This document shows, piece by piece, positions 1 through 13,484 of a stretch of 64,000 nucleotides of DNA (within the stretch, counting starts at the first letter, position 1; each line of letters begins with the position of its first letter). The DNA comes from an uncultured beta proteobacterium (GTDB taxonomy: Bacteria > Pseudomonadota > Gammaproteobacteria > Burkholderiales > Rhodocyclaceae): positions 1 through 64,000 of the forward strand of contig CAIVQO010000033.1 in the NCBI GenBank assembly GCA_903908065.1, read 5' to 3'. A program made the position numbers and the translations under genes. The notes below the pieces were generated by a model. The model ran no database searches. It was not told the origin of the DNA and was given only the letters and a program-made list of their open reading frames with translations.

Positions 1-2
1 CC

Positions 3-569
<567 letters not shown>

Positions 570-610
570 TCCTCTGCATCACTACTTGTCCCAACCTTAA
601 CCCCCGCTAA

Positions 611-871
<261 letters not shown>

Positions 872-903
872 TCGACTCCATCAACCGCTAAGGAGCGATT
901 ACC

Positions 904-1374
904 GTGAATCTGAACGCAACGCTGTTTGCCCAGCTGGTTGTGTTCCTCATTTTGGCGTGGTTCACCATGAAGTTCGTGTGGCCGCCCATCATGAAGGCAC
1001 TCGACGAGCGCGCGAGCAAGATAGCCGACGGGCTTGCGGCCGCGGACAAGGCCAAGGCCGATCTGGCCCACGCCGAGAAAAAGGCTGGCGACGAGCTGCG
1101 CAAGGCGCGCGAGTCGGCCGCTGAATTCCGCAGTGGTGCCGAACGTCAGGTGGCCCAATTGATCGATGAGGCACGCACGGAAGCCGCCCGCATCGTCAAT
1201 GCCGCCCGCGAAGCCGCCGAATCCGAAGCTGCCGCTGCCTCGCAGCGCGCCAAGGAAGCCCTGCGCGAGCAAGTCGCCGCGCTGGCCGTCGCCGGCGCCG
1301 AACGCATCCTGCGCAAGGAAATCAACGCCCAGGCCCACGCCGAGCTGCTGACGCAACTCAAGTCGGAGCTCTGA
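904..1374 (+). CDS. atpF: F0F1 ATP synthase subunit b
   Basis: [29 protein letters not shown] plus coiled-coil; operon position. Confidence 0.96.
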   Translation: MNLNATLFAQLVVFLILAWFTMKFVWPPIMKALDERASKIADGLAAADKAKADLAHAEKKAGDELRKARESAAEFRSGAERQVAQLIDEARTEAARIVNAAREAAESEAAAASQRAKEALREQVAALAVAGAERILRKEINAQAHAELLTQLKSEL

Positions 1375-1380
1375 TCCGTC

Positions 1381-1929
1381 ATGGCCGAAAACGTCACCCT
1401 TGCGCGTCCGTATGCCGAGGCCGCGTTCCAGCTGGCGAAAGGCGGGAACGCGCTGCAGGCTTGGTCCGATGTGCTTTCGCGCCTGTCGGCGGTAGCCGCC
1501 ACCCCGGAAATGGAAGAGTGCATGGGCAACCCGCGCCTCTCCGCCTCCCAGGTGGCCCAGCTTTGCCTCGACGTGGCCGCCTCCGCGGGCAAGCTTGACC
1601 TGTCGGCCGACCAGCAGAACTTTGTCCGCGTCCTGGCGGACAACGACCGCCTGTTCGTGCTGCCAGAAATCCGCGGACTCTTCGAAGAGTTGAAGCACGG
1701 TCAGGAGGGCGTCAAGGATGCCGAGATCTCCTCTGCCTTTGCACTCGACGACGCAACGCTTAAGACCCTGGTAGCCGATGTGGAACGCAAGTTCGGCTGC
1801 AAGATCCAGGCGACCGTCAAGGTCGATGCAGAACTCATCGGTGGCGTCCGTATCGCCGTCGGCGACGAAGTGATCGATGCCTCGGTCCGCGGCAAGCTTG
1901 CCGCGATGGCCACCGCGCTTAAGAACTAG
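1381..1929 (+). CDS. atpH: F0F1 ATP synthase subunit delta
   Basis: [18 protein letters not shown]; operon position. Confidence 0.96.
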   Translation: MAENVTLARPYAEAAFQLAKGGNALQAWSDVLSRLSAVAATPEMEECMGNPRLSASQVAQLCLDVAASAGKLDLSADQQNFVRVLADNDRLFVLPEIRGLFEELKHGQEGVKDAEISSAFALDDATLKTLVADVERKFGCKIQATVKVDAELIGGVRIAVGDEVIDASVRGKLAAMATALKN

Positions 1930-1939
1930 GAGCAATTCC

Positions 1940-3478
1940 ATGAATCTCAATCCATCCGAAATCAGCGACCTGATCAAGAGCCGGATCCAGAACATGCAGC
2001 TGGCCGCCACGGCCCGCAACGAAGGTACCGTGGTATCGGTTACCGACGGCATCTGCCGCGTGCATGGCCTGACCGACGTCATGCAGGGCGAAATGCTGGA
2101 ATTCCCCGGCAACACCTTCGGCCTCGCGCTGAACCTCGAGCGTGACTCCGTCGGCGCCGTGGTCATGGGCGACTACGAGCACATCTCCGAAGGCGACACC
2201 GTCAAGTGCACGGGCCGCATTCTGGAAGTGCCGATCGGCCCCGAACTGCTTGGCCGTGTGGTCAACGCCTTGGGCGAGCCGATCGACGGCAAGGGCCCGA
2301 TCAACGCCAAGCTTTCCGACAAGGTCGAGAAGGTTGCCCCGGGCGTGATCTGGCGCAAGTCGGTGTCGCAGCCGGTGCAGTCGGGCCTCAAGGCGATCGA
2401 CTCGATGGTGCCCGTCGGCCGTGGCCAGCGCGAGCTGATCATTGGCGACCGCCAGACCGGCAAGACGGCCGTCGCGGTTGACACGATCATCAACCAGAAG
2501 GGCCAGAACATGTTCTGCATCTACGTGGCGGTGGGCCAGAAGGCCTCCACCATCGCCAACGTGGTGCGCAAGCTGCAGGAATACGGCGCGATGGAATACA
2601 CCATCGTCGTCGCCGCCTCGGCCTCCGACTCCGCCGCGATGCAGTTCCTCGCGCCGTATGCCGGTTGCACGATGGGCGAGTACTTCCGCGACCGCGGCAT
2701 GGACGCCCTGATCATTTATGACGACCTCACCAAGCAGGCCTGGGCCTATCGCCAGATCTCGCTGCTGCTGCGCCGTCCGCCCGGCCGCGAAGCCTATCCC
2801 GGCGACGTGTTCTACATCCACTCGCGCCTGCTCGAGCGTGCCGCTCGCGTTTCGGAAGCCTGGGTCGAGAAGCTGACCAATGGCGAAGTCAAGGGCAAGA
2901 CCGGTTCGCTGACCGCGCTCCCCGTGATCGAAACCCAGGCCGGCGACGTGTCCGCCTTCGTTCCGACCAACGTGATCTCGATTACCGACGGCCAGATCTT
3001 CCTTGAAACCGACCTGTTCAACGCCGGCATCCGTCCCGCCATGAACGCCGGTATCTCGGTGTCCCGCGTCGGTGGTGCAGCCCAGACCAAGATCATCAAG
3101 AAGCTCGGCGGCGGCGTACGTCTCGCCCTGGCGCAGTACCGCGAACTCGCGGCCTTCGCCCAGTTCGCCTCCGACCTCGACGAAGCCACCCGCAAGCAGC
3201 TCGAGCGCGGCCGCCGCGTTACCGAACTGATGAAGCAGCTGCAGTACTCGCCGCTGTCGGTGGCGCTGATGGCTGTGTCGCTCTACGCGTCGAACGAAGG
3301 CTTCATGGACGACGTCGATGTGTCGCGCATCCTGGCCTTCGAAGGCGACCTGCACCAGTTCATGCAGACCAAGCATGCCGCCCTGATGGACAAGATCACC
3401 AGCACCAACGACCTCGACAAGGATGCGGAAGCACAGCTCAAGGCTGCCTGCGCCGAGTTCAAGAAGTCCTGGGCCTGA
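1940..3478 (+). CDS. atpA: F0F1 ATP synthase subunit alpha
   Basis: [17 protein letters not shown]-loop [14 protein letters not shown] at 1940 chosen over the ORF-track start 1877. Confidence 0.98.
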   Translation: MNLNPSEISDLIKSRIQNMQLAATARNEGTVVSVTDGICRVHGLTDVMQGEMLEFPGNTFGLALNLERDSVGAVVMGDYEHISEGDTVKCTGRILEVPIGPELLGRVVNALGEPIDGKGPINAKLSDKVEKVAPGVIWRKSVSQPVQSGLKAIDSMVPVGRGQRELIIGDRQTGKTAVAVDTIINQKGQNMFCIYVAVGQKASTIANVVRKLQEYGAMEYTIVVAASASDSAAMQFLAPYAGCTMGEYFRDRGMDALIIYDDLTKQAWAYRQISLLLRRPPGREAYPGDVFYIHSRLLERAARVSEAWVEKLTNGEVKGKTGSLTALPVIETQAGDVSAFVPTNVISITDGQIFLETDLFNAGIRPAMNAGISVSRVGGAAQTKIIKKLGGGVRLALAQYRELAAFAQFASDLDEATRKQLERGRRVTELMKQLQYSPLSVALMAVSLYASNEGFMDDVDVSRILAFEGDLHQFMQTKHAALMDKITSTNDLDKDAEAQLKAACAEFKKSWA

Positions 3479-3504
3479 TCATCAACGTCTAACGGGGAGC
3501 GATC

Positions 3505-4386
3505 ATGCCTGGCAGTAAAGAGATCCGCACCAAGATCAAGAGCGTCCAGAACACGCGCAAGATCACCAAGGCCATGGAGATGGTGGCCGCATCCAAGATG
3601 CGCAAGGCGCAGGAAAGGATGCGTGCCGCCCGACCCTACAGCGAGAAAATCCGCCGTCTGGCGGCCAACCTCTCGCAGGCCAACGTGACCGAGTATCGCC
3701 ATGCCTTCCTTGGCCGTACCAAGGCGGAAGCGGTCAAGCGCGTCGGCCTGATCATCGTGACCACGGACAAGGGCCTCTGCGGCGGCCTCAACACCAACGT
3801 CCTGCGCCAGGCGCTGAACAACATGCGCCAGTGGGAAGCCAGCGGCGTGACCGACATCCGCGTCACCTGCATCGGCAACAAGGGCCTCGGCTTCATGCAG
3901 CGCATGGGTGCCAAGGTGGTTTCGCACGTCACCCACCTGGGCGACACGCCGCACCTGGACAAGCTGATCGGGCCGATGAAGGTCATGATCGACGCCTTCC
4001 AGAACGGCGAGCTGGATGCGGTTTACCTTGGCTATACCAAGTTCATCAACACGATGAAGCAGGAGCCGGTGCTGGAGCCGCTGTTGCCGCTGTCCGGCGA
4101 GCGCATGGGCACGCCCGAGCGCAGCTGGGACTACCTGTACGAGCCCGATGCGCAGACCGTGATCGACGAACTGCTGGTGCGCTATGTCGAGGCCCTGATC
4201 TACCAGGGCGTCGCCGAGAACATGGCTTCCGAGCAGTCGGCGCGGATGGTGGCCATGAAGGCGGCCACCGACAACGCCGGCAACGTGATCAAGGAACTGC
4301 AGCTGGTCTACAACAAGGCGCGCCAGGCGGCGATTACCAAGGAAATCTCCGAGATCGTCGGCGGCGCTGCGGCCATCGCGGGTTAA
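3505..4386 (+). CDS. atpG: F0F1 ATP synthase subunit gamma
   Basis: [36 protein letters not shown]. Confidence 0.98.
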   Translation: MPGSKEIRTKIKSVQNTRKITKAMEMVAASKMRKAQERMRAARPYSEKIRRLAANLSQANVTEYRHAFLGRTKAEAVKRVGLIIVTTDKGLCGGLNTNVLRQALNNMRQWEASGVTDIRVTCIGNKGLGFMQRMGAKVVSHVTHLGDTPHLDKLIGPMKVMIDAFQNGELDAVYLGYTKFINTMKQEPVLEPLLPLSGERMGTPERSWDYLYEPDAQTVIDELLVRYVEALIYQGVAENMASEQSARMVAMKAATDNAGNVIKELQLVYNKARQAAITKEISEIVGGAAAIAG

Positions 4387-4394
4387 GCATTTAA

Positions 4395-5810
<1,416 letters not shown>

Positions 5811-5833
5811 GCGCCGCATAAAGGGGTACAGTA

Positions 5834-6256
5834 ATGGCCATGACCATTCATGTCGATGTCGTCAGTGCGGAGGAGATGATTTTCTCCGGCCTGGCACAGT
5901 TCGTCGTACTGCCCGGCGAGGCCGGTGAGCTGGGCATCATGCCCGGCCACATGCCGCTGATGACGCGTATCAAGCCGGGTGCCGTGCGCGTGCAGACCCA
6001 GGACGGCAAGGAAGAGTTGATCTTCGTTGCCGGCGGCCTGCTCGAAGTGCAGCCCAACCTCGTCACCGTGCTGGCCGATACCGCGATCCGCGGTGCCGAC
6101 CTCGACCAGGCCAAGGCGCTCGAAGCCAAGAAAATGGCCGAGGAAGCCATGGTCAATCGCGGTTCCGAGATGGACTACGCGCGTGCCCAGGTCGAACTGG
6201 CGGAAGCCATTGCGCAACTGGCGGCAATCGACAAGCTGCGCAAGCAACGCCACTGA
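5834..6256 (+). CDS. atpC: F0F1 ATP synthase subunit epsilon
   Basis: [17 protein letters not shown]...; operon position. Confidence 0.96.
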   Translation: MAMTIHVDVVSAEEMIFSGLAQFVVLPGEAGELGIMPGHMPLMTRIKPGAVRVQTQDGKEELIFVAGGLLEVQPNLVTVLADTAIRGADLDQAKALEAKKMAEEAMVNRGSEMDYARAQVELAEAIAQLAAIDKLRKQRH

Positions 6257-6285
6257 AACAAAGGCGCCGCAACACGGCGTTACGC

Positions 6286-6313
6286 AAAAAAGGCAGCCTT
6301 GGCTGCCTTTTTT
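6286..6313 (+). terminator. Rho-independent terminator after the atp operon
   Basis: AAAAAAGGCAGCC-TT-GGCTGCCTTTTTT, near-perfect stem with T tract. Confidence 0.92.
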
Positions 6314-6405
6314 GTTTGCAACATGAAATACTCGCGGCTTCGCAATCGCGCTGATCGTGGCCCCGGGCCACCGCAACCCAAGCAGCAATCCGGTCGGAGT
6401 TGGCA

Positions 6406-7641
6406 ATGAAGAAATTTGCAGGCTTGTTACTTGTCGCCCTGCTCGCCGCCTGTGGCGAGAGCGACAAAAAGCCCGGCGCTGGGCCGGCTGCCGGTGGGCC
6501 AGGCGCGGCGCCACCACCACCCGAAGTCGAAGTGCTGACGATTGCCCCGGGAACGGCAACGCTGACCCAGGATTTGCCCGGCCGCCTGATGGCCGTGCGC
6601 AGCGCACAGATACGCGCCCGCGTCGAGGGCGTAGTCGAAAAGCGCTTGTTCACCGAGGGTAGCGACATCGCCGCCGGCACGCCGTTGTTCCGCATCGACA
6701 CTCGCACCTACGAGGCCAGCCGCGCCGCCGCCGAGGCCGATCTTGCCGCTGCTGCCGCGGCCTTCAACCGCCTCAAGCCGCTGTTGGAAATCAAGGCGGT
6801 CAGCCAGCAGGAATACGACCAGGCGTCGGCGCGCCTCAAGCAGGCCGAAGCGGCGCTGGCGCGCGCCAGGCTAGACCTCGAAAACGCCACGCCGCCGGCG
6901 CCGATCGCCGGGCGCATCGGCCGCGCGCTGGTCACCGAAGGCGCGCTGGTCGGCCGCGGCGAGGCGACCCACCTCGCCACCATTGAACAGCTTGACCCGA
7001 TCCGCGTCGAATTCACCCAGAGCTATTCCGACTTGCTGCGCCTGCAGCAGGCGGTCAAGTTCGGCAAACAGAAGACCGCCAATTCCGCCAAGGTGCAGCT
7101 GCTGCTAGAGGACGGCAGCATCTACGGCGAGCAGGGCACCCTGCGCTTCGCCGACCTTGCCGTCGACCCCAGCACCGGCTCGGTGCTCCTGCGTGCCGAG
7201 TTTCCCAATCCTCGGCGCGAACTGTTGCCCGGCACTTTCGCCCGCATCCGCTTCCCGCAAGCCGAAATGGAGGCGGCGATCCGCGTTCCGCAGCGGGCGG
7301 TGACCGTGTCGCCGCTGGGCCAGGCCGTCATGGTGGTCGATGCCGAAGGCAAGGTGAGCCCGCGTCCCATCAAATCCGGCGCCATGGCCGGGCCCGATTT
7401 CATTGTCGACAACGGGCTCAAGGCCGGTGACGTGGTGATCGTCAACGGACTGCAGAAGGCGCGCCCCGGCGCGACCGTGAACCCCGTGCCTTGGGATCCG
7501 GCGAAGAAGCCGGGCCCACCGCCGGGCGCGGCCGTAGCTCCGCCCGCGCCAGGGATGCAGGGTGCCGCCACGCCGACCGCCGCCGTAGCGCCGCCGCCGA
7601 CTTCTGACAAGAAGCCAGACGCCGCCGCCGCGAAGAAGTAG
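6406..7641 (+). CDS. RND efflux periplasmic adaptor (AcrA/MexA-like lipoprotein)
   Basis: Lipobox LLAAC; PRVEGVVEKRLFTEGSDI; TFARIRFP; followed by RND pump. ATG 6406 preferred over TTG 6400. Confidence 0.92.
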   Translation: MKKFAGLLLVALLAACGESDKKPGAGPAAGGPGAAPPPPEVEVLTIAPGTATLTQDLPGRLMAVRSAQIRARVEGVVEKRLFTEGSDIAAGTPLFRIDTRTYEASRAAAEADLAAAAAAFNRLKPLLEIKAVSQQEYDQASARLKQAEAALARARLDLENATPPAPIAGRIGRALVTEGALVGRGEATHLATIEQLDPIRVEFTQSYSDLLRLQQAVKFGKQKTANSAKVQLLLEDGSIYGEQGTLRFADLAVDPSTGSVLLRAEFPNPRRELLPGTFARIRFPQAEMEAAIRVPQRAVTVSPLGQAVMVVDAEGKVSPRPIKSGAMAGPDFIVDNGLKAGDVVIVNGLQKARPGATVNPVPWDPAKKPGPPPGAAVAPPAPGMQGAATPTAAVAPPPTSDKKPDAAAAKK

Positions 7642-7652
7642 GCACCCACCCC

Positions 7653-10600
7653 ATGTTCGCCAAGTTCTTCATCGACCGCCCCATCTTTGCCTGGGTGATC
7701 GCCCTGATCATCCTGCTTGCCGGCGGCCTCGCCCTGCGCCAGCTGCCGGTGGCCAGCTATCCGGCCGTCGCTCCTCCCGCGTTGTCGATCACGCTCAACT
7801 ACCCCGGCGCCTCGGCGCAGGTGGTCGAGGAATCCGTGGTCGCGCTGATCGAGCAGGAGATGAATGGCATCGAGCGCCTGCTCTACATGGAGTCGGCCTC
7901 CGAGCAGGGCATCGGTACCGTGACGCTGACGTTTGAAGCCGGCACCAACCTCGACCTCGCTTCGGTCGAGGCGCAAAACCGCATCAAGCGCGCCGAGGCG
8001 CGCCTGCCGGAAGAAGTGCGGCGCCTGGGGATCACGGTAAACAAGGCGGCGCGAAACTACCTGCTGTTCATCTCGCTGTTCTCGCCGGACAACAGCCAGT
8101 CGAACGTCGACCTCGGCAGTTACGCGGCCGCCAACGTGCTGGAAAGCATCCGCCGCACACCGGGCGTGGGTGAGGCCATCCTGTTCGGCACCGAGTATTC
8201 GATGCGCCTGTGGCTGAAGCCGGAACGCTTGCATGCCTACAACCTGACGCCCGCCGACGTGGCGAAGGCGGTGCGGGCGCAGAACACGCAACTTGCCGCC
8301 GGCGAACTTGGCCAGCTGCCGGCGGCCGAGGGCCAGCAGCTCAATGCCGTGATCGTCACCCGCTCGCGCCTGGCGACGCCCGAGGAGTTCGGCGAGATCA
8401 TCGTCAAGGCCAATGCCGGCGGTGCCACGGTGCGCGTCAAGGATATCGCCCGCGTCGAACTCGGCGCCCAGGACTACAGCATTGCCGCGCGCACCGACCA
8501 GCAGCCCTCGGCGGCCATCGCCGTGCGCATGGCGCCGGGCGCCAACGCGCTCGACACCGCCAAGGCGGTCAAGGACCGCATGGCCGAGCTGGCGAAATAT
8601 TTTCCCAAGGGCATCTCCTGGGTCATCCCCTACGACACCTCGCGCTTCGTCGACATCTCGATCCGCGAAGTGCTGAAGACCCTGGCCGAGGCCATGGCCC
8701 TCGTCTTCCTGGTGATGTACGTCTTCCTCGGCAACCTGCGCGCCACCTTCATCCCGGCCATCGTGGTGCCGGTGGCCCTGGTCGGCGGCCTGGTCGGCCT
8801 CTACCTGTTCGGTTACTCGGTGAATGTGCTGACCCTGTTTGCCATGGTGCTGGCGATCGGCATCGTGGTCGACGACGCGATCGTCGTGGTGGAAAACGTC
8901 GAGCGCATCATGAGCGAGGAGAACCTGCCGCCACGCGAGGCCACGCGCAAGGCGATGGACCAGATCGTCGGCGCCATCATCGCCATCACCCTGGTACTCT
9001 CCGCCGTGTTTGTGCCGATGGCTTTCTTCGGCGGTTCGACGGGTGCCATCTACCGCCAGTTCGCCGTGACCCTGGTGCTGACCATGGGCTTCTCGGCGCT
9101 GCTGGCGCTGTCGCTGACGCCGGCGCTGTGCGCCACGCTGCTCAAGCACAAGCCCGGCGCCGACGACCTGGTGCCCATGCACGGCGTGCTCGGCGCCTTC
9201 AACCGGTTCTTCGCCGCCACGGTGAAGCGCTACCTTGCGGGCACGCAGCGCATGCTGGGCCGGCCCTGGCGCTGGCTGATCGTCTATGCGGCAATCCTCG
9301 GCGCCACCGGCTGGCTTTTCGCCAAGCTGCCCGGCAGCTTCCTGCCCGACGAGGACCAAGGCTATTTCATCAGCGTGATCCAGCTGCCTTCGGGCGCGAC
9401 GCGCGAGCGCACGCTGGAAGTATTGCGGGAGGCCGAACAGTATTTCCTCAAGCAGAAGGAAGTGCAGCACGTGATCGGCGTCGCCGGCTTCTCCTTTTTC
9501 GGCCGCGGCCAGAATGCGGCGATCACCTTCGTGCGGCTGAAGGACTGGGACGAGCGCCCGGGCAAGGATGCCGAAGCGCCGGCCGTAGTGCGGCGTGCCA
9601 ACATGGCCTTCTTCCGCATCAAGCAGGCGATGATGTTCGCCATCAACGTGCCGCCCATCCCCGAGCTGGCGGCGATCGGCGGCTTCGACTTCCGCTTGCA
9701 GGACCGCGGCGGACTGGGCCGCGACAAGCTGCTCGAAGCGCGCAACATGGCCCTGGGGCTGGCCGGGCAGAATCCGGTGCTAGTCGGCGTGCGCCCCGAA
9801 GGCCAGGAGGCCGGGCCGCAGATCTTCCTCGATGTCGATCGCCTCAAGGCACGCGCGCTGGGCGTCGACCTCGCCGACCTCAACGACGTGCTGCAATCGG
9901 CGCTGGGCGTCGCCTACATCAACGACTTCGTGCGCCAGGGCCGCGTGCTGCGGGTGCAGATGCAGGCCGAGCCCGACACGCGGCGCACGCCCGAGGACAT
10001 CCTGCGCCTGCCGGTCAAGAACGCGCGCGGTGAGATGATCCCGCTGGCCGAGCTGGCGCGCGCCTCCTGGGTCACCGGTGCGCCCAAGCTCGACCGCTTC
10101 AACGGCCTGCCCTCGATGAAGATTTCCGGCAGCGCGGCACCCGGCCGCTCGACAGGCGAGGCCATGCAGGCGATGGAGCAGGTGGCGGCCAAGCTGCCGC
10201 CCGGCGTTGGCTTCGAATGGTCGGGGACCTCCTATGAAGAACGCCAGTCGGGCAGCCAGGCGCCCTTCCTGTTCGCCGTTTCGCTGATCGTGGTTTTCCT
10301 CTGCCTCGCCGCGCTGTACGAAAGCTGGTCGATCCCCTTCGCCGTGATGCTGGTGGTGCCGCTGGGTATCTTCGGTTCGGTTCTGGCCGTCGAGCTGCGC
10401 GGCCTGACCAACGACGTCTACTTCAAGGTCGGCCTGATCGCCATCATCGGCCTCTCGGCGAAGAATGCGATCCTGATCATCGAGTTCGCCCGCGAGCTGC
10501 AGGAGCAGGGCAGGGATCTGGTCGACGCCACGCTCGAAGCCTGCCGCATGCGCATCCGTCCCATCGTCATGACCTCGATCGCCTTCATCTTTGGCGTGCT

Positions 10601-10784
10601 GCCGCTGGCAATCTCCACCGGTGCCGGCGCCAACAGCCGCCACGCCATCGGCACTGGCGTCATGGGCGGCATGATCACCGCCACGGTGCTGGCGGTGTTC
10701 TTCGTCCCCGTGTTCTTCCTTGTCGTGCGCCGCATCTTCCCCGGTCATAGTCGCCATCACCACCAGGAGGGCGGCCATGAGTAA
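7653..10784 (+). CDS. RND efflux inner-membrane transporter (AcrB/MexB-like, HAE1 type)
   Basis: 1043 aa; MFAKFFIDRPIFAWVIALIILLAGG; GIVVDDAIVVVENVERIM. Confidence 0.96.
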   Translation: MFAKFFIDRPIFAWVIALIILLAGGLALRQLPVASYPAVAPPALSITLNYPGASAQVVEESVVALIEQEMNGIERLLYMESASEQGIGTVTLTFEAGTNLDLASVEAQNRIKRAEARLPEEVRRLGITVNKAARNYLLFISLFSPDNSQSNVDLGSYAAANVLESIRRTPGVGEAILFGTEYSMRLWLKPERLHAYNLTPADVAKAVRAQNTQLAAGELGQLPAAEGQQLNAVIVTRSRLATPEEFGEIIVKANAGGATVRVKDIARVELGAQDYSIAARTDQQPSAAIAVRMAPGANALDTAKAVKDRMAELAKYFPKGISWVIPYDTSRFVDISIREVLKTLAEAMALVFLVMYVFLGNLRATFIPAIVVPVALVGGLVGLYLFGYSVNVLTLFAMVLAIGIVVDDAIVVVENVERIMSEENLPPREATRKAMDQIVGAIIAITLVLSAVFVPMAFFGGSTGAIYRQFAVTLVLTMGFSALLALSLTPALCATLLKHKPGADDLVPMHGVLGAFNRFFAATVKRYLAGTQRMLGRPWRWLIVYAAILGATGWLFAKLPGSFLPDEDQGYFISVIQLPSGATRERTLEVLREAEQYFLKQKEVQHVIGVAGFSFFGRGQNAAITFVRLKDWDERPGKDAEAPAVVRRANMAFFRIKQAMMFAINVPPIPELAAIGGFDFRLQDRGGLGRDKLLEARNMALGLAGQNPVLVGVRPEGQEAGPQIFLDVDRLKARALGVDLADLNDVLQSALGVAYINDFVRQGRVLRVQMQAEPDTRRTPEDILRLPVKNARGEMIPLAELARASWVTGAPKLDRFNGLPSMKISGSAAPGRSTGEAMQAMEQVAAKLPPGVGFEWSGTSYEERQSGSQAPFLFAVSLIVVFLCLAALYESWSIPFAVMLVVPLGIFGSVLAVELRGLTNDVYFKVGLIAIIGLSAKNAILIIEFARELQEQGRDLVDATLEACRMRIRPIVMTSIAFIFGVLPLAISTGAGANSRHAIGTGVMGGMITATVLAVFFVPVFFLVVRRIFPGHSRHHHQEGGHE

Positions 10785-12171
10785 GCGCCTGCTTTCGATG
10801 GTGTCCGCAATGGTGTGGGTTGCCGGTTGTTCCATGACTCCAGTCTACGAGCGACCGGCGGCGCCCGTGCCCGAGGCCTGGCCTGCCCTGCAGGCGGCCA
10901 CCGCACTCGGCGATTCCGGCCGTGCGCCGACACTCCGCGAGTGGCGCGAGTACTTCCCCGACCCACGCCTGCAAGCCCTGATCGCCGCCGCCCTGGAACA
11001 CAACCGCGACCTGCGCATTGCGCTGGCGCGCGTCGAGGAAGCGCGTGCCCAGGCCGGCATCGCCCGCGCCGAACGCTTCCCGCAAATCGATCTTGCTGCC
11101 CAGCGTTCCGCCTCGCTGACGCCGGCGGACCTGTCGGCCACCAACCGCCAGCTCAACGCCCAACGCTATGACGTGAACCTCGGCATCAGCGCCTTCGAGC
11201 TCGATTTCTGGGGCCGCGTGAAAAGCCTCGACGAGGCGGCGCGCGCCAACTTCCTTGCCAGCGAGTATGCGCAGCAAAGCTTCCGCCTCGCCCTGGTGGC
11301 TGATGTTGCAAGCGCCTACTTCAGTGCCATCGAGCTGCAGGAGCGGGTCGCACTTGCCGCAGCAACACTCGCCAGCCGCGCCGAAAGCCGTCGCCTGATC
11401 GCCGCCCGGCGCGACGTCGGCCTCGCCGGTGATCTCGATGTGCTGACGGCGGAAGCGGCGATGCAAACCACCCGCGCCGAACTGGCCAACCTCACGCGCC
11501 AGTCGGCCGCCGCAGAAAACGCCCTGCGCCTGCTGGTCGGCAGCAGCCCTGCGCTGCCTTCCGGGCGCATGCTGGAACAACAGGACCTGTTGGCCCAGGT
11601 GCCGGTCGGCCTACCGGCCGAGGTGCTGCTGCGCCGTCCCGACGTCCTCGCCGCCGAGCAGCGACTGCTGGCCGCCAATGCGAATGTCGGCGCCGCGCGC
11701 GCCGCCTTCCTGCCGCGCATCCTGCTTACCGCCGCGCTCGGTACCGCCAGCCGCTCACTTTCCGGCCTGTTCGATGCCGGCAGCGGCGCCTGGAGCTTTG
11801 TTCCGGTGTTGCGTTATCCGCTGTTCGATGGCGGTCGCAGTGCGGGCAGTTCCGATATTGCCGAAGCGCGCAAGACAGTGGCCGTCGCCGACTACGAAAA
11901 AACCCTGCAACAGGGCTTCCGCGAAATTGCCGACCTGCTCGCCGCGCGCGAGCACTACGCCGAGCAGCTCGCGGCGCAGGACGCGGCCACCAAGGCGCAA
12001 GGCGAGCGCCAGCGCATCGTCGAGGCGCGCCACAACGCCGGCTTGTCCAGCTACCTCGAATTGCTCGACGCGCAGCGCGACTACTTTTCCGCACAACAGT
12101 CGGCGCTGGCGATACGGCGTTTGCAGCTTGCCACTACCGCCAGCCTGTACAAGGCACTGGCCTTGTACTGA
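10777..12171 (+). CDS. RND outer-membrane factor lipoprotein (OprM/NodT family)
   Basis: Lipobox VAGC; SMTPVYERPAAPVP; overlaps the end of the pump gene by 8 bp. Confidence 0.93.
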   Translation: MSKRLLSMVSAMVWVAGCSMTPVYERPAAPVPEAWPALQAATALGDSGRAPTLREWREYFPDPRLQALIAAALEHNRDLRIALARVEEARAQAGIARAERFPQIDLAAQRSASLTPADLSATNRQLNAQRYDVNLGISAFELDFWGRVKSLDEAARANFLASEYAQQSFRLALVADVASAYFSAIELQERVALAAATLASRAESRRLIAARRDVGLAGDLDVLTAEAAMQTTRAELANLTRQSAAAENALRLLVGSSPALPSGRMLEQQDLLAQVPVGLPAEVLLRRPDVLAAEQRLLAANANVGAARAAFLPRILLTAALGTASRSLSGLFDAGSGAWSFVPVLRYPLFDGGRSAGSSDIAEARKTVAVADYEKTLQQGFREIADLLAAREHYAEQLAAQDAATKAQGERQRIVEARHNAGLSSYLELLDAQRDYFSAQQSALAIRRLQLATTASLYKALALY

Positions 12172-12180
12172 AGGGGCGGC

Positions 12181-12741
12181 TTACAGCGGCCGCTTGACCG
12201 TCAGCGCACCGCGGATCTGACCTTCGGCGTAGCCGGTGGCCTTGTCCTGCGGGTATAGCTCGCTCAGCTTGGCTTTCGCCTCGGGGCTCAGCTTGTCGTC
12301 GGTGCCGTGGCAGTTGAGGCACAGGCCCTGGGTCGGCAGCGCCTTCATGTAGCGCAGCACGCGTTTGTCGCCCTCGGCGACGATCTCGGCCTTGTCCATG
12401 TTGGCGGCGTTTTCGCCGGCGGCGCGGCGGCGGTCGAAATCTTCCAGCACGGCGCGTTCCCAATCGTCCGGCACCGCCTTCGGGTTGCGGTTCTTCAGGC
12501 TCACGCGGCGGATCGCCCAGCCGGTGTTCTGCGAAGCGGCGGCGGCCATCTTCGGCGCCTGCTCGCTGCACGCGGCAATCGCGCCGTGATAGCTGCCCTT
12601 GTCGATTTCCCCCTGCACCATTTGCAACAGCTTGGGCGGAATTGCCAGTGCGGTTTTCTTGGTCTCGGCGATCAACGCGGCATCGTCGGCGAGAGCGCCG
12701 AAGGCGGTGATGGCAAGTGTGGCGGCGATGAGCTTCTTCAT
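12181..12741 (-). CDS. Periplasmic heme c protein, DUF3365/Tll0287-like
   Basis: Signal peptide; CLNCHG heme motif; NPKAVPDDWE segment typical of Tll0287-like proteins. Confidence 0.8.
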   Translation of the reverse strand: MKKLIAATLAITAFGALADDAALIAETKKTALAIPPKLLQMVQGEIDKGSYHGAIAACSEQAPKMAAAASQNTGWAIRRVSLKNRNPKAVPDDWERAVLEDFDRRRAAGENAANMDKAEIVAEGDKRVLRYMKALPTQGLCLNCHGTDDKLSPEAKAKLSELYPQDKATGYAEGQIRGALTVKRPL

Positions 12742-13011
12742 GGTTTTGTCTCCCTGGGTGGTGGCAACGCGGGAGGATTGTGTCCCACGATACCCGTGCT
12801 TGCCAATAGAAGATTTCGATGCAAGGACGATCGCGCAGGCCGCTCGTGCCCATTGCACGCCCGACTTAATCTCGAACTGGCCGGTGTTTTCCGCTGTGTG
12901 CCGAAGGCCGAATTTTTCGCCTTGGCTTAGCCTGTCGATCGAAGAGGCATGGTCGATGGCGGGGCTGCACGACGATGCCGTGTTCGGTTCATCGAGAGCG
13001 CAGGGGGCATC

Positions 13012-13464
13012 ATGGCAACACCGGAAATCGCATTGCTGGCGCTGGTCATCGCGGGTTTGGCTGCGGCTCCGGTTGAAGCACCGGCTCCGGCGGCGGCTGC
13101 CATTTCCCCCCCCGCCACAGAATCCGTAGCCGCTGCCGCTCCGGCCGCCAATCCTGGCCCGAACGCGAACGTCGATCCGGGCCGGCGCGTGGAAAGCGAG
13201 AGTTTCACCGCGCCGCCGGAACTGGCGCGCTGCATCGCGCACAACATCCAGCGCAAGATGCCCCACCTCAGCGTACGCCAACGCAGCGACGCGGTGGTGG
13301 ACGAGCGCATCCTGCTGGTGCTGTCGACTTCAGGTCATGAGACCTTTGGCGTAATCCGTGTCGAGGCGGATCAGGGCGGATCGAAGCTCACCACCTGGCT
13401 TGCCGGACCTAACCTGGCGGCGGCTCCGGAGGCCATCGCCAAACGGCTGGTGGCGGGTTGCTGA
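13012..13464 (+). CDS. Hypothetical exported protein
   Basis: Ala/Pro-rich N-terminus then compact domain LARCIAHNIQRKMPHLSVRQR; ATG at 13012. Confidence 0.6.
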   Translation: MATPEIALLALVIAGLAAAPVEAPAPAAAAISPPATESVAAAAPAANPGPNANVDPGRRVESESFTAPPELARCIAHNIQRKMPHLSVRQRSDAVVDERILLVLSTSGHETFGVIRVEADQGGSKLTTWLAGPNLAAAPEAIAKRLVAGC

Positions 13465-13484
13465 CGAGCTGCTGAGCGGCTCGC

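Noticed and set aside
7122-9470. 782-aa ORF on the minus strand, opposite the RND pump
   Set aside because: His/Arg/Gly/Gln-rich translation typical of antisense frames in GC-rich genes; the opposite strand encodes a clear AcrB homologue.
8210-10033. 607-aa plus-strand ORF overlapping the RND transporter in another frame
   Set aside because: Out-of-frame Arg/Ala/Gly-rich translation; the in-frame protein is fully explained.
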